Source: Diphasiastrum complanatum (Eukaryota; Streptophyta; Lycopodiopsida; Lycopodiales; Lycopodiaceae). Taken from it: a stretch of 64,000 nt of DNA. Made by a program: the position numbers and the translations under genes. Below the pieces are notes generated by a model. The model made no database searches, was not told the DNA's origin, and worked only from the letters and a program-made list of their open reading frames with translations. Location of the stretch: assembly GCA_029204225.1 (NCBI GenBank), contig CM055102.1, positions 2,395,805 to 2,459,804 on the forward strand, read 5' to 3'. Every line of letters starts with the position of its first letter. Within the stretch, counting starts at the first letter, position 1. Positions 23,114 to 34,325 of the stretch are shown piece after piece.

Positions 23114-23115
<2 letters not shown>

Positions 23116-23320
23116 CGATTCAAATTTGGAAACTCTCATGCAAGTACATAACTTCCTATTTACAGACCACGAAATTATAGCCTCTGATTTCAATGCATAT
23201 AGATGCTCCATAGCATGCCATATGGCCAAATTCAGGTATAGGACAAAATTGTAAAGACCACATTAACGAAAAAAAAAACGCATTAACAACATTAACAATA
23301 GCCTAGTTACCCAACCCCCA

Positions 23321-23340
23321 CCCCCCCCCCCCCCCCCCCC
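23321..23340 (+). repeat. poly-C run, 20 bp
   Basis: Twenty consecutive C, preceded by ccaaccccca. Such a run is prone to length error in sequencing and could form a G-quadruplex on the minus strand. Confidence 0.97.
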
Positions 23341-23433
23341 AACCCTTTCCCTCCATCTTGTACCTCGAGCCTCTCCTCGGGCTTCTAATCCACGCGCACA
23401 GTAGTAAACCAGGAGCAGTCCAGGCCCGGATCC

Positions 23434-23470
23434 GAGAGAGAGAGAGGGGGAGAGAGAGAGAGAGAGAGAG
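23434..23470 (+). repeat. interrupted (GA)n tract
   Basis: A GA run broken by a ggggg at 23,446-23,450. It lies 320 bp from the long GA tract at 23,026. Confidence 0.95.
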
Positions 23471-24425
23471 CACCCGGGTGGCTGAGGGATGGAGTAGCGA
23501 GCCTTCCCTCACAAGTGCTTACACAGACAAACAGGTGCTTATTGGGCGCGCTGGAGGGCTGTACTGAGGCGCTCTTCCAGGAGCACTCAAATGCTGTTTC
23601 ATTCACAGTTTTCTTGTGTTATTTGCAAGAAGTTAAGAAGTCACTGCCTCTGCTGTTTTTGGCGGATAGCAGCTAACTGTAGGGCGTTTATAGCAATTGC
23701 TCAGTTTTATATAACTCTACAGAAGCATAAGCAAGGTTTAGATTACAAATTTGCAGGGTTTGCCATTATTATGCTTGAGGAACAGGGTAGATGCTGCCCA
23801 AATTTCCCCTGAAATTTAATCTTGCATAATAGCTTTTCTATTTCACAGAATAGCTTTGTTTTGAACCAAACCACTTCAAACAATGGCTTTACAGGCTCCA
23901 AACCCTACAACCACACAGTTATTTGCTAGAAAATGGAGCATAAACCTGTAACTCCATAATAGTCTACCATGCAAACCTGTAAATTGCCACCAACACTCAC
24001 AGCCAAATGATTAGTGCATTTTTGCCTCTATTCTTGCCTTTTCTCACAGCAGTTTCCTAAAAAGCAATAGACAGCAAACCAAATACAAAAACCACTAAAG
24101 AAAAGAACAAGAAGCCTGAAGAGAAAAAAATTCCAGCATAACCTCTAAAGAAACCGTTGCTTCAACAAAAAGTGCCTACAACAAAGTAATCGGCAACAAT
24201 GGAACTAAAAAACAGAATTTCTTCCTAAAACCCAATTCGAAATGCTAAAAAACTCAATCGAATGTGATCTTGGTAGTGCACTTACCACACAAACGATTGC
24301 ACTTTGAACAAGAGATTACAATGGGAAGAATAATCCAAAATTCCACCACTTGTTGTTTCACTGAAATCTCGAGAAAACGTCGAGATTCTTCCCAGCACTC
24401 TCAATGGCAAAAACCTGCTTAGAAT
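23471..24425. other. non-genic stretch
   Basis: I see no coding signal in these 955 bases. Because a minus-strand primer-site motif lies just to the right at 24,426-24,438, this may be the decayed interior of a retroelement on the minus strand. No protein motif confirms that. Confidence 0.4.
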
Positions 24426-24880
24426 GGCGCTGATACCAATGTAAAGTCCTACACACAAGATACTAGTCTAAGCATGCCAAACAAAGCAACAACACAAGGG
24501 AATGGGTGGTGGATAAACCAGCCCAACTAAACCTAGGTCCTACGCATCTAGCCCCCAAGCTATGGATCAATCACAGTCATGGAAAGAGGAATCACACTAG
24601 CAGCTTGTAGCTACCAATCACAGAATCAATCATACACTAGTGAGAGCCCAATAGGTATACTTATACCCTCCAAGGCCCATGCATCACTAGTAGTGCACTG
24701 TGACACCTCACTGGACACCTTTGCAGCCTATTTGGGCCACGTCATCCAGTTTTCTAATGACTCACTGATAGACCCATACGAACTCCACCACCATGTGTTT
24801 AGGCCTACAACCATTAATTATGACCATGTACACATAAAGGCCCCAGTTCCCTTATAGTCACAATTAACTTATGGGTTGTT
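24426..24880 (-). mobile_element. possible LTR with primer binding site
   Basis: The minus strand of 24,426-24,438 reads tggtatcagcgcc, one base from the standard iMet primer site. It is followed after one base by tgtaaagtcc at 24,440, a plausible LTR end. A matching second LTR and the outer boundary were not found, so the right limit is a guess. Confidence 0.35.
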
Positions 24881-25548
24881 GGTCTACTGATCCCTAGCGT
24901 GGACACTGGCTTGCCATGTGGCAACTTGCGAGCCCCAGCAAAGGGCCAGGCAAAAGGACTTGCCCCTAGTCTGAAACCACCCGAAGTGCATGTGAGTTCT
25001 GTCAATTAATTTTTACAAAAAAATAGTACTTGAAATAAACTGTTGATTAAATAAATATTTTGGATTGAAACTCAAACCAATTCACAGTCTTCATTTGCTC
25101 CCTCCTCGACATTGTAGCTACACACATCTCTTGCATTGGGCTTGTTGTACATAAAAACATGTCATTCTTTGAGATGCAAGCACATAATTTTTCATGGAAA
25201 TTTTCATAGGAAAATGAGCGGTCATACGGAAATATTAAGATGCTCGTAGTGGTAGGCACTTATCACCATCCTAATATGCGAACTTGCTCCTTTGTAAAGT
25301 CAATTGGGATCATCTTTGCCTTATTCATCAAATTTGTTACTCAACCACTCCTAGCTCTCATCCCACAACAAAGTCTTGACATTGACTCACCAAGATCTCA
25401 CCCTCCACTTATTGGAAGAAATGGCTTATCTTCTACTACAACATCACATTCACATCCTCTTTACTTGAAGAAAGATAACAAGAAGAAAATGAAAAAACAA
25501 ATAGGATCATATGTCAATTTTCAATAGAATAAAGAGCAATCAAAGACC

Positions 25549-25704
25549 ATCTATTATTCATCTTCATCGGATTCTAAGAAAGGATTATTTTGCAGGTACT
25601 ACAAGAAGAAGGGGCATTTATTGGAGAATTGTCGTATTCTCAAATACAACAATAAAAATCGGAACAAGCATCAATGTGTTTCTCAACCGCAAGCAAATGC
25701 AATA
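25549..25704 (+). pseudogene. copia gag fragment with damaged zinc knuckle
   Basis: At 25,591-25,632 the frame reads CRYYKKKGHLLENC, the copia Gag zinc knuckle CX2CX4HX4C with the second Cys changed to Tyr (TAC for TGC). The following CRILKYNNKNRNKHQ is also copia-like. Upstream, 25,240-25,540 may be the preceding capsid tail but has no clear motif. No pol follows. Confidence 0.65.
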
Positions 25705-25896
25705 GCAAAAGAATCTTCTCAGCCTAATGATAAAGATAAAGATGGTTGTTGATCCACAACTATTCTTGCATAATTAGCAGAAATCTAATATTACAAAGTC
25801 AACTTTGTTTCTACAATTTTATTAGCTTGCCTTCATGTCAGCTCAAATACTTGTGGATGACTTTTGTTTTAATCATTAAACTAGAATAGTTATCAA

Positions 25897-26516
25897 CGTA
25901 GTAGGATTATTTCCTATCCTATCCTCAATCCAAGATCCAAGCATCAAAGAGATGAAAGTAGTCGTCACGCAGAGGTTTGATCTTGTAAGAGCCATAGCAT
26001 ATCTCAGATTTCAGCATGTATGAAAGATCCACATCTAACTCTAACATCCATTAACACTATATCCATTAACCCTAAGATCCACAATGATAATAGCTTACTC
26101 TTTCTCTCTCTCCTTTTCTCTCTCACAGAAATTATAAGAATTAGCAATTCCAATAACATTCAAATCCAACAATTAGCAAATACAACAAAAGCATGAGAGA
26201 TTGTAGTGGGTTTCTTTCCTTGCCTAACTTCAATCCAAAATCTAGTCAATCTAGCATCAAAGAGATGAAGTTAGTTGTCACGCATAGATTCGTTCCCATG
26301 AGAGCGATAGTATAGTTCAGATTTCAACATGAATGGAGGATTCACATCTAACTCTAACATCTATTAACCCTACGATCCACTAACACTGCACATCCACAAC
26401 AAAGATAGCTTACACTTTCTCTCTCTCTCCCTTTCTCTCTCATAAAAAGTATAATAGCATACAATCCCAATAACAATTAGATCCAACAATTAGTAAAATC
26501 CAAAGAAGCATGAGAG
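25897..26516 (+). repeat. tandem duplication of about 0.3 kb
   Basis: Unit 1 (25,897-26,201) and unit 2 (26,202-26,516) share gcatcaaagagatgaa and cacatctaactctaacatc. They also share a ctttctctctctcc tract and end with gcatgagagat. They are clearly diverged. The second unit runs straight into the LTR-like repeat at 26,517 and could be part of that LTR. Confidence 0.82.
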
Positions 26517-26936
26517 ATGGAGGAAAAGTGATAGAGAGCAAGGACATTCATCAATCCATTTCTGAAGAGAACCAATCGGCTTTATTGAAATGAGAAAATG
26601 AACATGTGTAGGAACTCGAGTTGGTCCCTTTTTATAGTAGAGAGAAGGACCCTGGCCTCTGAATCCTATTGGTCCATTTCTGCCTCCCTAATTATTCAAA
26701 TTTAAAAAAGAGTGGGAACCATCCAAATTGGAAGGACAACCCAACTTTATTCACTAACTTGACATTTAGGCCCTGCGACATTAAAGTCCCGCAAAAAGGC
26801 CTAAAGTCCTTTTATTGAATTGTAACTAATCAAATAACTGCGTGATCATCGGGTTGGACTTACACACGCAGGGTGCCAAATCCCTCTCTTATTAACTAGG
26901 ATTAGGGTTGCCTTGAGATCCACAAACCCTCCAACA
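26517..26936 (-). repeat. LTR-like repeat, left copy
   Basis: It matches 28,389-28,855 over its length, with tagagagcaaggacattca, atcctattggtccatttct and cccaactttattcactaac in common. It ends with ccctccaaca, the reverse complement of a TGTTGGAGGG LTR start. The right copy carries an extra segment of about 45 bp with a small internal duplication near 28,605-28,660. Confidence 0.85.
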
Positions 26937-26986
26937 GTATCCCCCACCAAAACTGGTGGCGGTTCCACGACACCTGCGAGATGCAG

Positions 26987-28206
26987 TTATTGGAGACTTT
27001 TATTAGCTTTGCGAAGAATCTTTATTAAATGGTACTGCACCTTCTCCATAAAGTCGAGGCGGGCAGTATTAAAATCCAAATTATGGGGCAAAAAACAATG
27101 ATGGGCTCCTGCAATCCACTTTGAGGTCGTCCAAGATGTGGAGCGTGATTCCCAGGAGCCTCCCATCATTGCTGCACGTATATATAAACGAGCAACCGAC
27201 AACTGATCTTTGATATTCTCTGAGGCCATCGGCTTATTTGGATCGAATGCCAGAGGAGGGAGGCAATCGTCCCATCTGGTTGCCACTGATGCCAACAGAG
27301 TTAGATCTTTTGCAAACATTGCCGATTGTATCACTGTGGGATCTAGAGAGTGGACATACTCTCGCTGGTATGCTTGTAAGGCCCGGTGAAAATCTACTGA
27401 TATTGTTCAGTTGTAGGACTGATGGATGATTGGCCAATTTGGCATATGGATTGTGATCTTGTCCATAGCCAATCCCAAATCTTTCCATTTATTTCTTCTC
27501 GTCATTGGCACATAATAGGGATCTATCCGCAATTGGAGAGGGCTGGCCACATAACTCCTGATTGATTCCGGAGTTTTCTCAAAAACGGTAATTCTCCATG
27601 CCGGTTGCTCTCCCAATGCAGGTATTTTGTCCACTTCTTTGTTGGCCTCTATCTCGGAGGTCTTGAACTTAAGGACCCATCCACCACGCAAGGACTCATG
27701 CGGATGTTGCTTTAAGAAATTCTGGATCTGGTCCTCGATGCTGATGGGCCTTCTGAATAGCGGTGTGGTCCTTGATGAGGATGGACTCCGTTGCACTGCC
27801 TGTAAAACTGGTGGTTGTTCTTGTATTTTTGGAGCTCCCCCTTGGTCCATGCCCGAATCCAACCCTGTATCCATTGGTACATCCTCTTGGCGCGTAGGGG
27901 AGAATTGTGGCATGACCGATACGGGGATTTGTGGTCTGGCTTCCAACACCTGAGCGGCTGCTTTTCATAAGCCCTGATGGTTTCTTTAGCCTTTGCCAAC
28001 TCAGTTAAAGCTGCTCCTTTGAACCTGTCAAAGCGGCCTTGGAATCCCTGAAGGGCCACTTTGTACGTTTCCACTTTCTTGAACAAATACGCGATCTCCA
28101 TCGGAGTGACCGGATGATCTGGTATTTGCGTTTGAATATACGCATCACACTCAAGGGTGGTCGCATCAAATTCACCTTGGAGATGTGTGCGATCCTGCTC
28201 TGCCAT
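26987..28206 (-). pseudogene. unidentified ORF inside LTR unit E
   Basis: From 28,206 leftward, a frame starting MAEQDRTHLQGEF runs about 80 residues. It shifts by one base near 27,967 and then continues as one frame from 27,966 to 26,987, broken only by a TGA at 27,409-27,407. The intact protein would have been about 400 residues. A third frame upstream (28,285-28,210) adds a helical, Gln/Lys-rich segment (KAVQDAKQQVQLLKSIV), suggesting the true start was further right. The N-terminal part looks helical, the middle is Pro/Gln-rich, and the C-terminal part has WESRSTSWTTSKWIAGAHH. I do not recognise the family. Position and strand fit a Gag-like protein or a captured gene. Confidence 0.55.
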
Positions 28207-28291
28207 CTACAATTGACTTTAGCAGTTGCACCTGTTGCTTGGCATCCTGCACGGCTTTGTCCACCTGATCATTTGCGGTTGTCAGGGCTGT

Positions 28292-28388
28292 GTGATCAAC
28301 GGGTTGGACTTACACACGCAGGGTGCCAAATTCCTCTCACTTATTAACTAGGGTTAGGGTTGCTTTGAGATCCGCAAACCCTCCAACA
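28292..28388 (-). repeat. third, partial copy of the LTR end
   Basis: These 97 bases repeat 26,842-26,936 and 28,759-28,855 (gggttggacttacacac through ccctccaaca). They are joined head-to-tail to the right LTR copy, and their left edge cuts the unidentified ORF. Confidence 0.88.
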
Positions 28389-28855
28389 GAGATGGATGAA
28401 TAAAGTTAGAGAGCAAGGACATTCACAAGTCCATTCCAGAAGAGAACCAATCTGCTTGTATTAGACTGAAGATGAAAAACATGAGGAGCAACTCAAGTTT
28501 GCCCCTATTTATAGTGGAGAGGAGGACCTTGGCTTCAAAATCCTATTGGTCCATTTCTACCTCCCTAACTATTCATATTTAAAAAAGAGTGGGAACCCAT
28601 TCAATAATTGGAAGGAACCAATTTGAAATTGAATTTGAACCAATTTTGGTGGGAGACCCAACTTTATTCACTAACTTGACATTTAGACCTACAACATTAA
28701 AAGTCCCACAAAAAGACCTAAAGTCCTTTTATTGACTTTCTAATTATCAAATACCTATGTGATCATCGGGTTGGACTTACACATGTAGGGTGCCAAATCC
28801 CTCTCACTTATTAACTAGGGTTAGGGTTGCCTCAGGATCCGCAAACCCTCCAACA
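28389..28855 (-). repeat. LTR-like repeat, right copy
   Basis: This is a direct repeat of 26,517-26,936. It is followed by the same purine-tract complement (gtatcccccaccaaaa) as the left copy, as if it were also a 3' LTR. The bases to its right have no recognisable internal coding sequence. Confidence 0.83.
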
Positions 28856-29120
28856 GTATCCCCCACCAAAATCGGTGGCAAACCCACTGCACCTCGTGAG
28901 ATTATTTATTTCGTAATGCCATTGGTTTCCAATTCCAATATATTTTACAGATTGAGTATCAAGTCTCATCAATCAATCATCATAAATTCTAGAAGGAAAA
29001 CACATTCTTCCTACATAATTCCTTAGCAAACACTTTTAGTACTTCTCTAAAAAAAGTTCTAGTGGAGAAGTAACTAATAACTTCTCTCTTCCAAACAACA
29101 ATTTTGTCAAAGCTTACTTT

Positions 29121-29416
29121 ATTACAGACAAGTCAAGGGTGTTGGCTCAATCGGTTATCTTGACATCCAAAGTTTCTTTGGTCTCAAGTCCGAGCCTCCC
29201 CTTGGAAACCAAGATGCATTATAGACAAGTCAACCCAATGGGGTTGGCTATGTTGGTTAGCTTGCCATCCAAAGTTTCTCTGGTCCCAAGTTCGAGTCTC
29301 CCCTTGGAAACCAAAAAGCATTATAGACAAGTCAATTGGTTAGCTTGACATCCAAAGTTTCTTTGGTCTCAAGTTCGAGCCTCCCCTTGGAAACCAAGAA
29401 GCATTATAGACAAGTC
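29121..29416 (+). repeat. three tandem tRNA-like (SINE-head) units
   Basis: Units at 29,121-29,217, 29,218-29,319 and 29,320-29,402, plus the first 14 bases of a fourth, share attatagacaagtcaa at the start and ccccttggaaacca at the end. Each contains a B-box-like tcaagttcgagcctcc (in unit 2 caagttcgagtctccc). Units 1 and 2 also have an A-box-like tggctcaatcggttatc or tggctatgttggttagc about 35 bases earlier. This is the layout of a pol III promoter of a tRNA-derived SINE. They do not fold into a functional tRNA as far as I can see by eye. Confidence 0.65.
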
Positions 29417-30341
29417 GTAGGAATAGAGTTTTATTTGAATCATATTTTTTCTTCTAAAAATTGTAATAATGTATTCATTGAAAAAATATTTGGCCCATTT
29501 TAGTAAGTCAACCCCCTCAACTGAGCCTCAAATGACGTTTTGGCTTAGAGCCAAGTTTAGTGCTCAAGTTCATCTATTTTCACTTACTTTCTTTATCATC
29601 TTAGCATTAGCACATGAGATGTCATATGATCTAGAATCTCCAAGTCACGTCTTTGTGTCATTGTTGTGTTACTGATAAACCTTGAGCTCAAACTAAAAAT
29701 CAAAGTCAAATCGAAAAACATCCTACCTTTTAAAACTACATCGACGTTTCAAAGGGATAAATTGGAATATTTTGCTTTACACAGAGACTTTGTAAGTGTA
29801 AAGTTAGCTAGGCTTCTTCTTTTTTGTTGAGCAAGTTGTTTTTTATAGTGTCATCCCATTTTGAGAAGTCCACAAATTTTGCACTGTATATGGTAGAAAA
29901 TACACAACAAAGCTTTCTTTTTGTTTTGAAATTAACAAAACGTACAATGTTTTGGTAAGCCACAAGATGTAAAGATTTTAAATCTCACTCGTATGAACAA
30001 TGTAAAACTAATGATTTATATCTATAGTCACATATTAAATAACTCATTATTTTAGGCAACAACTTGACCTCGATTTTGTTCTTATACAATGGGATCATGA
30101 GGAATAATTGAGATGGTAGATGCGAAATGTATAAATTTATTAATAAAAAATGATATTTTCATGGAAGCTTTTAGGCTTGTGACACTATATGTTTGTACAC
30201 ACAACATGCTATTACAACAAGAGCTTTAAAAAGATCAAAAAAGTAATATTATTTTCATAACAATAACTAATAACTCAAGTCTAAACACAAAGTAGTCCAA
30301 AAACAACTCAAGAGTAAACACTAAAAGTAGTCCAAATGATG
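29417..30341. other. non-genic stretch
   Basis: AT-rich sequence without coding signal in any frame longer than about 70 residues. No repeat boundary was noticed. Confidence 0.5.
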
Positions 30342-30770
30342 CAGGCAGGATTTTTCGAACAATGCCATGCAAGCTCTTGGACACAGCGACTTGAAACTTT
30401 TTGTTTCAGAGACAGGTTGGCCTTGCGTGGGGGATCCTAATGAGGTACATATTGTCAATTAAAAACTGGTTCAATATACAATGTTAACCTGATCAAGCAC
30501 ATTCTCAAAGGAAATGGAACACCCATGAAGCCTGGAGTAGGAATTAATGCTTACATTTTTTGAGCTATTCAAGGACATATTGGCAGAACATCACGACGCA
30601 ACTGGTCAGGTCATGCCTGCTATCAGCCTGACAATGTTGCTTCATATGCTTTCACCAGCTAATATCAGAACAGTGGCATGAATCCTAATAGTTGAACTTT
30701 CTCAGAGCCTTGCAAGCATCACAAAGCATTGATCCAAGTGAGTGTGGAAGCTTATATTTGGCAAATGCCC
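30342..30770 (+). pseudogene. GH17 beta-1,3-glucanase with X8 (CBM43) domain, fragment
   Basis: Frame 1 (from 30,342) reads ALGHSDLKLFVSETGWPCVG. SETGWP is the signature around the catalytic nucleophile Glu of plant glucan endo-1,3-beta-glucosidases. After a shift, NLIKHILKGNGTPMKPGVGI (from about 30,486) matches the strand that follows in GH17. A stop then comes after NAYIF. Next CYQPDNVASYAFTS and YQNSGMNPNS match the callose-binding X8 domain, with the linker and first half of X8 missing. The final part is in another frame (SIDPSECGSLYL). The intact protein would hydrolyse callose in the cell wall. This piece is dead and lacks its N-terminus. Confidence 0.78.
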
Positions 30771-30779
30771 AATTCATAT

Positions 30780-32889
30780 ATATAATTGTTTGCTTCATGA
30801 GTCATTTTTCTTCATAAAAAACTGAAGTAAGACAACATCCTCATATAAAACAAAAGAATATAAAATAGAAATACCTCATATTGATCTTTCTCCTTCTTTG
30901 ACCTCAATGATTTTTTTCGGGGTTGTTGACAGAGATGAATAGATTTGAGCCTTTTTTTATTGGCAAATTTGCAGGCTATGGAAACCGCAAGCATCAAGGA
31001 AGGTATGTTGATGGAGCTTTTTCTCTGATTGGTTTCAAAATATCTTGTAGGTGCTAAATAGTATAGCTCTTTTTAAAAGCATTTTTGTTCAAAATGTGAT
31101 CAAGTGCAGCTAAAGCAATCATCTGCCCTGAAGTGCATTATCCAGCAGGCATAGATGCATAGAACACACAATTTAACCCAATGCAATATTTACTTTGATC
31201 CAGTTCTGCCAAATGTTTACAAAGCTCAATATCCCATATGCTTCCCAGATCTTAGGTACTAGCTCCACAATATTGGATGTGGGTATGTATATAATTGTGC
31301 GCGTGCGTGCACGCACGCACGCATACACATTTAGTGCACATTTAGTAGTGTGAATACTTGAATGATTTTATATAAGATGTTAGACTAGTTAAGAGAAACA
31401 CAAAATCTTGCTTAAAATGGTAGAAAAGAATAGACTTGTAATACCAATCAAATACCACTTTCCATCCAAAACATCGAGACAATCAACAATAGATTGGTCT
31501 ACATGCCCTCCTATGAAGGAACATTGACTCAAAGTTCCTCCTTGAAGAAGCTTTGAATCCCTATTATTGTCAACTACTAAAGTAAGAGGAAACAATGTCT
31601 CCATATAGAATTAGGCTTCCCACTCGAAAGGTTAGGACCCTACCAATTTTTGTGCGTATCACGTAGTAACACATCTTGATATCTTATAGCTGGTTCTATG
31701 TGTGATGAGTTAATGACGTAAGACTTAGTGTGTGAACTGCATTTAAGTGAACGTTGTACATCTCCTTTGTGACGTCGAATACTATCGTAGATTTAACATT
31801 GAAGTATAAAATTGGACATGACAAAATTTCTTAAAATGCATCCAAGTGACTAAACAAATTCAAATGGACACAATATAATCGAGTAGTTTTTTGGGAGTCT
31901 AAATGTATCCCACCATTGATAAACACCGGGATAAGCAATCAATGAAGCCCCAAGAACCATGGCATATCAATAAAGGCCCTAATTACATATCCGTAAGTTA
32001 TAACTCTCCTTGTTTGGCAAAAGTTGTGAAGCTGAAAGATGTTGCATACGTGCATTGTTGAAGAAGGCTAAACGTCAATGTGAAGAAAGGATTACAATTT
32101 GTGCAATAAAAATGTAAATATTAGTGAGGAGATTATATGAACATGGATATTGAAGAAGATACCCCATAAACTTTAATGCCAAAGAAGGAAAACCCTAAAA
32201 ACTAAGAATTGATGTACAAAAAATTACTAGCAGATTCATCATTTATGCTATATTGGAAGTGCTCTTGCCTAACATTGTCATTGTAGTGTTTTGTGCAATC
32301 ACTTAGATCATATATCTTTCAAAGTAAATGCAGGTTTTTCATTCTCTTTCACATGCTTTGGATTGCCCATGTAGGTCACATCAAACAATCTTCCTGTTTG
32401 AACACCTTATGGCAAACAAAACATTATTTAACGAGTGCAAATGTTTTAATTCTCAAGAATTTTAACTTGTTAAGGTATCGTTAGAAGGAGCCAACATTCT
32501 CTAGAAAACTCAATTGGCTAACCATTCACACTTGATAGAATCGATATAGTAAGCAACTAATATAAGGCCTCTCTAAGAGGCATCAACCTTTTTCACTCCT
32601 TGAATCCACCTCTTGAACATTATTGTGGTAATAGCACACAACATATTTCTTGTGCATCTAGGAACACGTATATCTTCCACCTCAATAGAGCATGTTCACT
32701 TTGCACGTACACTTTTTATTCATTGATTTGTCAAATAATGTTTCTAATCCTTCCACACAACTCCTTGTATTCCTAGCAATCCTTCTACTTATATTAAGCT
32801 ACATCAATTTATCTCTAGACCATCTTCATCCTTGACTTTGGACATCAAAGTTTCACGAATCAATCACATTATACAATCTTACGATAATT
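30780..32889. other. non-genic stretch
   Basis: No gene was found. A small minus-strand frame at 31,604-31,389 has no family resemblance. The only notable structure is the alternating purine-pyrimidine palindrome at 31,301-31,318. Confidence 0.5.
31301..31318 (+). repeat. 18-bp perfect palindrome of alternating GC/GT
   Basis: gcgtgcgtgcacgcacgc equals its own reverse complement and lies in a 32-bp strictly alternating purine-pyrimidine run (about 31,297-31,328). Such runs favour Z-DNA or cruciform structure. Confidence 0.9.
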
Positions 32890-33480
32890 TTTTCCAAGCA
32901 ACAAAATAAGTCAAGATATGCAAAATTAAGCGACTACAGAGATATTGCCTTATGTCCCTTGAAACAAAAGAGGCTAACAAAAATCTTCCACTTACGAAAA
33001 TCTCGTCATAGTCTTCCCATCAAAGAGACTTCAGTGACAAATGTTTATAGATCGTCATATTCTAAAATGATAACACACTTACAAAACTAAAGACTCGAGG
33101 CCCACGTGTACACAAAAAGTACATATTACTCGAGAAAAACATGTACAAGTTTAGAAAAACAAAAGCATGCATTTCAAGCTGCTTTGTTGCACAAAATATG
33201 AACATATTGTCTCATGACCTTTCAACAAGAGAGACTTAACTAAACTCTTTCACTTACTAGAAGCCCATAGTCTTCATCTTGAAGAGATTATAGTGGCAAA
33301 TGTTCATAGATTGTCATATTTTACAATGGCAAAACACTTTTGCAAAACTAAATATTCAAGGGCAACTTAAAGAAAAACTACATAATGCTAAGAAAAAACA
33401 TTTTGGCACAAGCAATAGCATACATTCCAAGCTGATTTGCCACATAAGATATGAAAGTTCAAGAATATGCAAATATTTAA
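32890..33480 (+). repeat. diverged tandem repeat, about 245-bp units
   Basis: The segment from about 32,935 and the one from about 33,190 share ttgtctcatgacctttcaac-like, cttccacttac-like and gacaaatgtttatagatcgtcatatt-like motifs, and acaaaactaaa in the same order. A third partial copy starts near 33,420 with aagctgatttgccacataag. Confidence 0.75.
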
Positions 33481-34136
33481 TAAGCATCACTTTAAATTTG
33501 TTAATGGCGCTCAAACAACATATTAGAAAGTAATGGGATGTCATCATAGTGAAACTAATATGACACTTTAGTATGATGTTCTTTTGTCCATTGAGGACTT
33601 TAATCCTCTATTCACATTCTAATGACATCATATTTGTGTTAGGATGTCATTAGTTTTTATAAGGACTTCAAATATTCAATTGCACCTAATATGACATAGG
33701 AGTATGGCAATCTACAAAAGAAATTCTAGTAGCTTATAAACCAAGAGTTTCCATCGACACTTGAATGTCTATCTAGATTAATGTTGTTGTACGCTCATTA
33801 TGCTTCTCTAAGTTGTTATTCAAATCACTTTAATCCCTTAAATATGTCCCCGAAATAATTTCCCGCAATTATTGCAAGTGCAAAACATTCCTCTTTCTGT
33901 AGTTTAGTTCACCTTTTTATGCTTGGTCAAGAAATGTGCTTTGGGAACTATGGAGTTGGGGAAACAAGTTTCACCACAAAAAAATCCAAGAAACAAGTTC
34001 TCAAAAGTACGCAATCAGCTCAATTACCCTACAATTTACTAAAAAGAAACCTCTCAAATCAATCAGAACATGAATGTGCATTACACATGTCAGGTTGACA
34101 AATTATATAGGCCACAATCTAACCCAAAAGAAATGT

Positions 34137-34325
34137 CCAAGGTGTTGGCTATGCTTCTACTCAAAAAGAGAAGCCCAATAAGGGTGGGCATTAAAAATAT
34201 CCTACAGTAATTAACTTTGTAATTTCGCATAGAATTTGAGATGCTGGCCATGATTCTACAAAAAAGGATAAGCCCACATATGGATGGGCATTAATGATAT
34301 CCTACAATAATAACCTATGTAATTT
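34137..34325 (+). repeat. diverged tandem repeat, about 95-bp units
   Basis: Two units share the motifs tgttggctatgcttctac, aagccca and gggtgggcatta, then atatcctacagtaat. The second reads gctggccatgattctac, gatgggcattaatgatatcc and so on. They lie just downstream of the threonine deaminase stop. Confidence 0.8.

Larger units (their letters stand above)
26202..28855 (-). mobile_element. LTR-bounded unit E with unidentified ORF
   Basis: Two direct repeats of about 0.45 kb (26,517-26,936 and 28,389-28,855) flank a minus-strand ORF. In minus orientation the left repeat starts TGTTGGAGGGTTTG. It is preceded by ttttggtgggggatac (26,952-26,937), the right place and composition for a polypurine tract, so the left repeat is a 3' LTR. 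The same tract also follows the right repeat at 28,856-28,871. A third copy of only the LTR end sits at 28,292-28,388. No primer site, protease or polymerase was seen. Confidence 0.65.

Noticed and set aside
22836-23229. Long Leu-Ser repeat proteins on the minus strand
   Set aside because: They are only the translation of the (GA)n tract in two frames, with no codon structure beyond the repeat.
29121-29416. Functional tRNA genes
   Set aside because: Only box-like words are present. I could not fold an acceptor stem and anticodon arm by eye.
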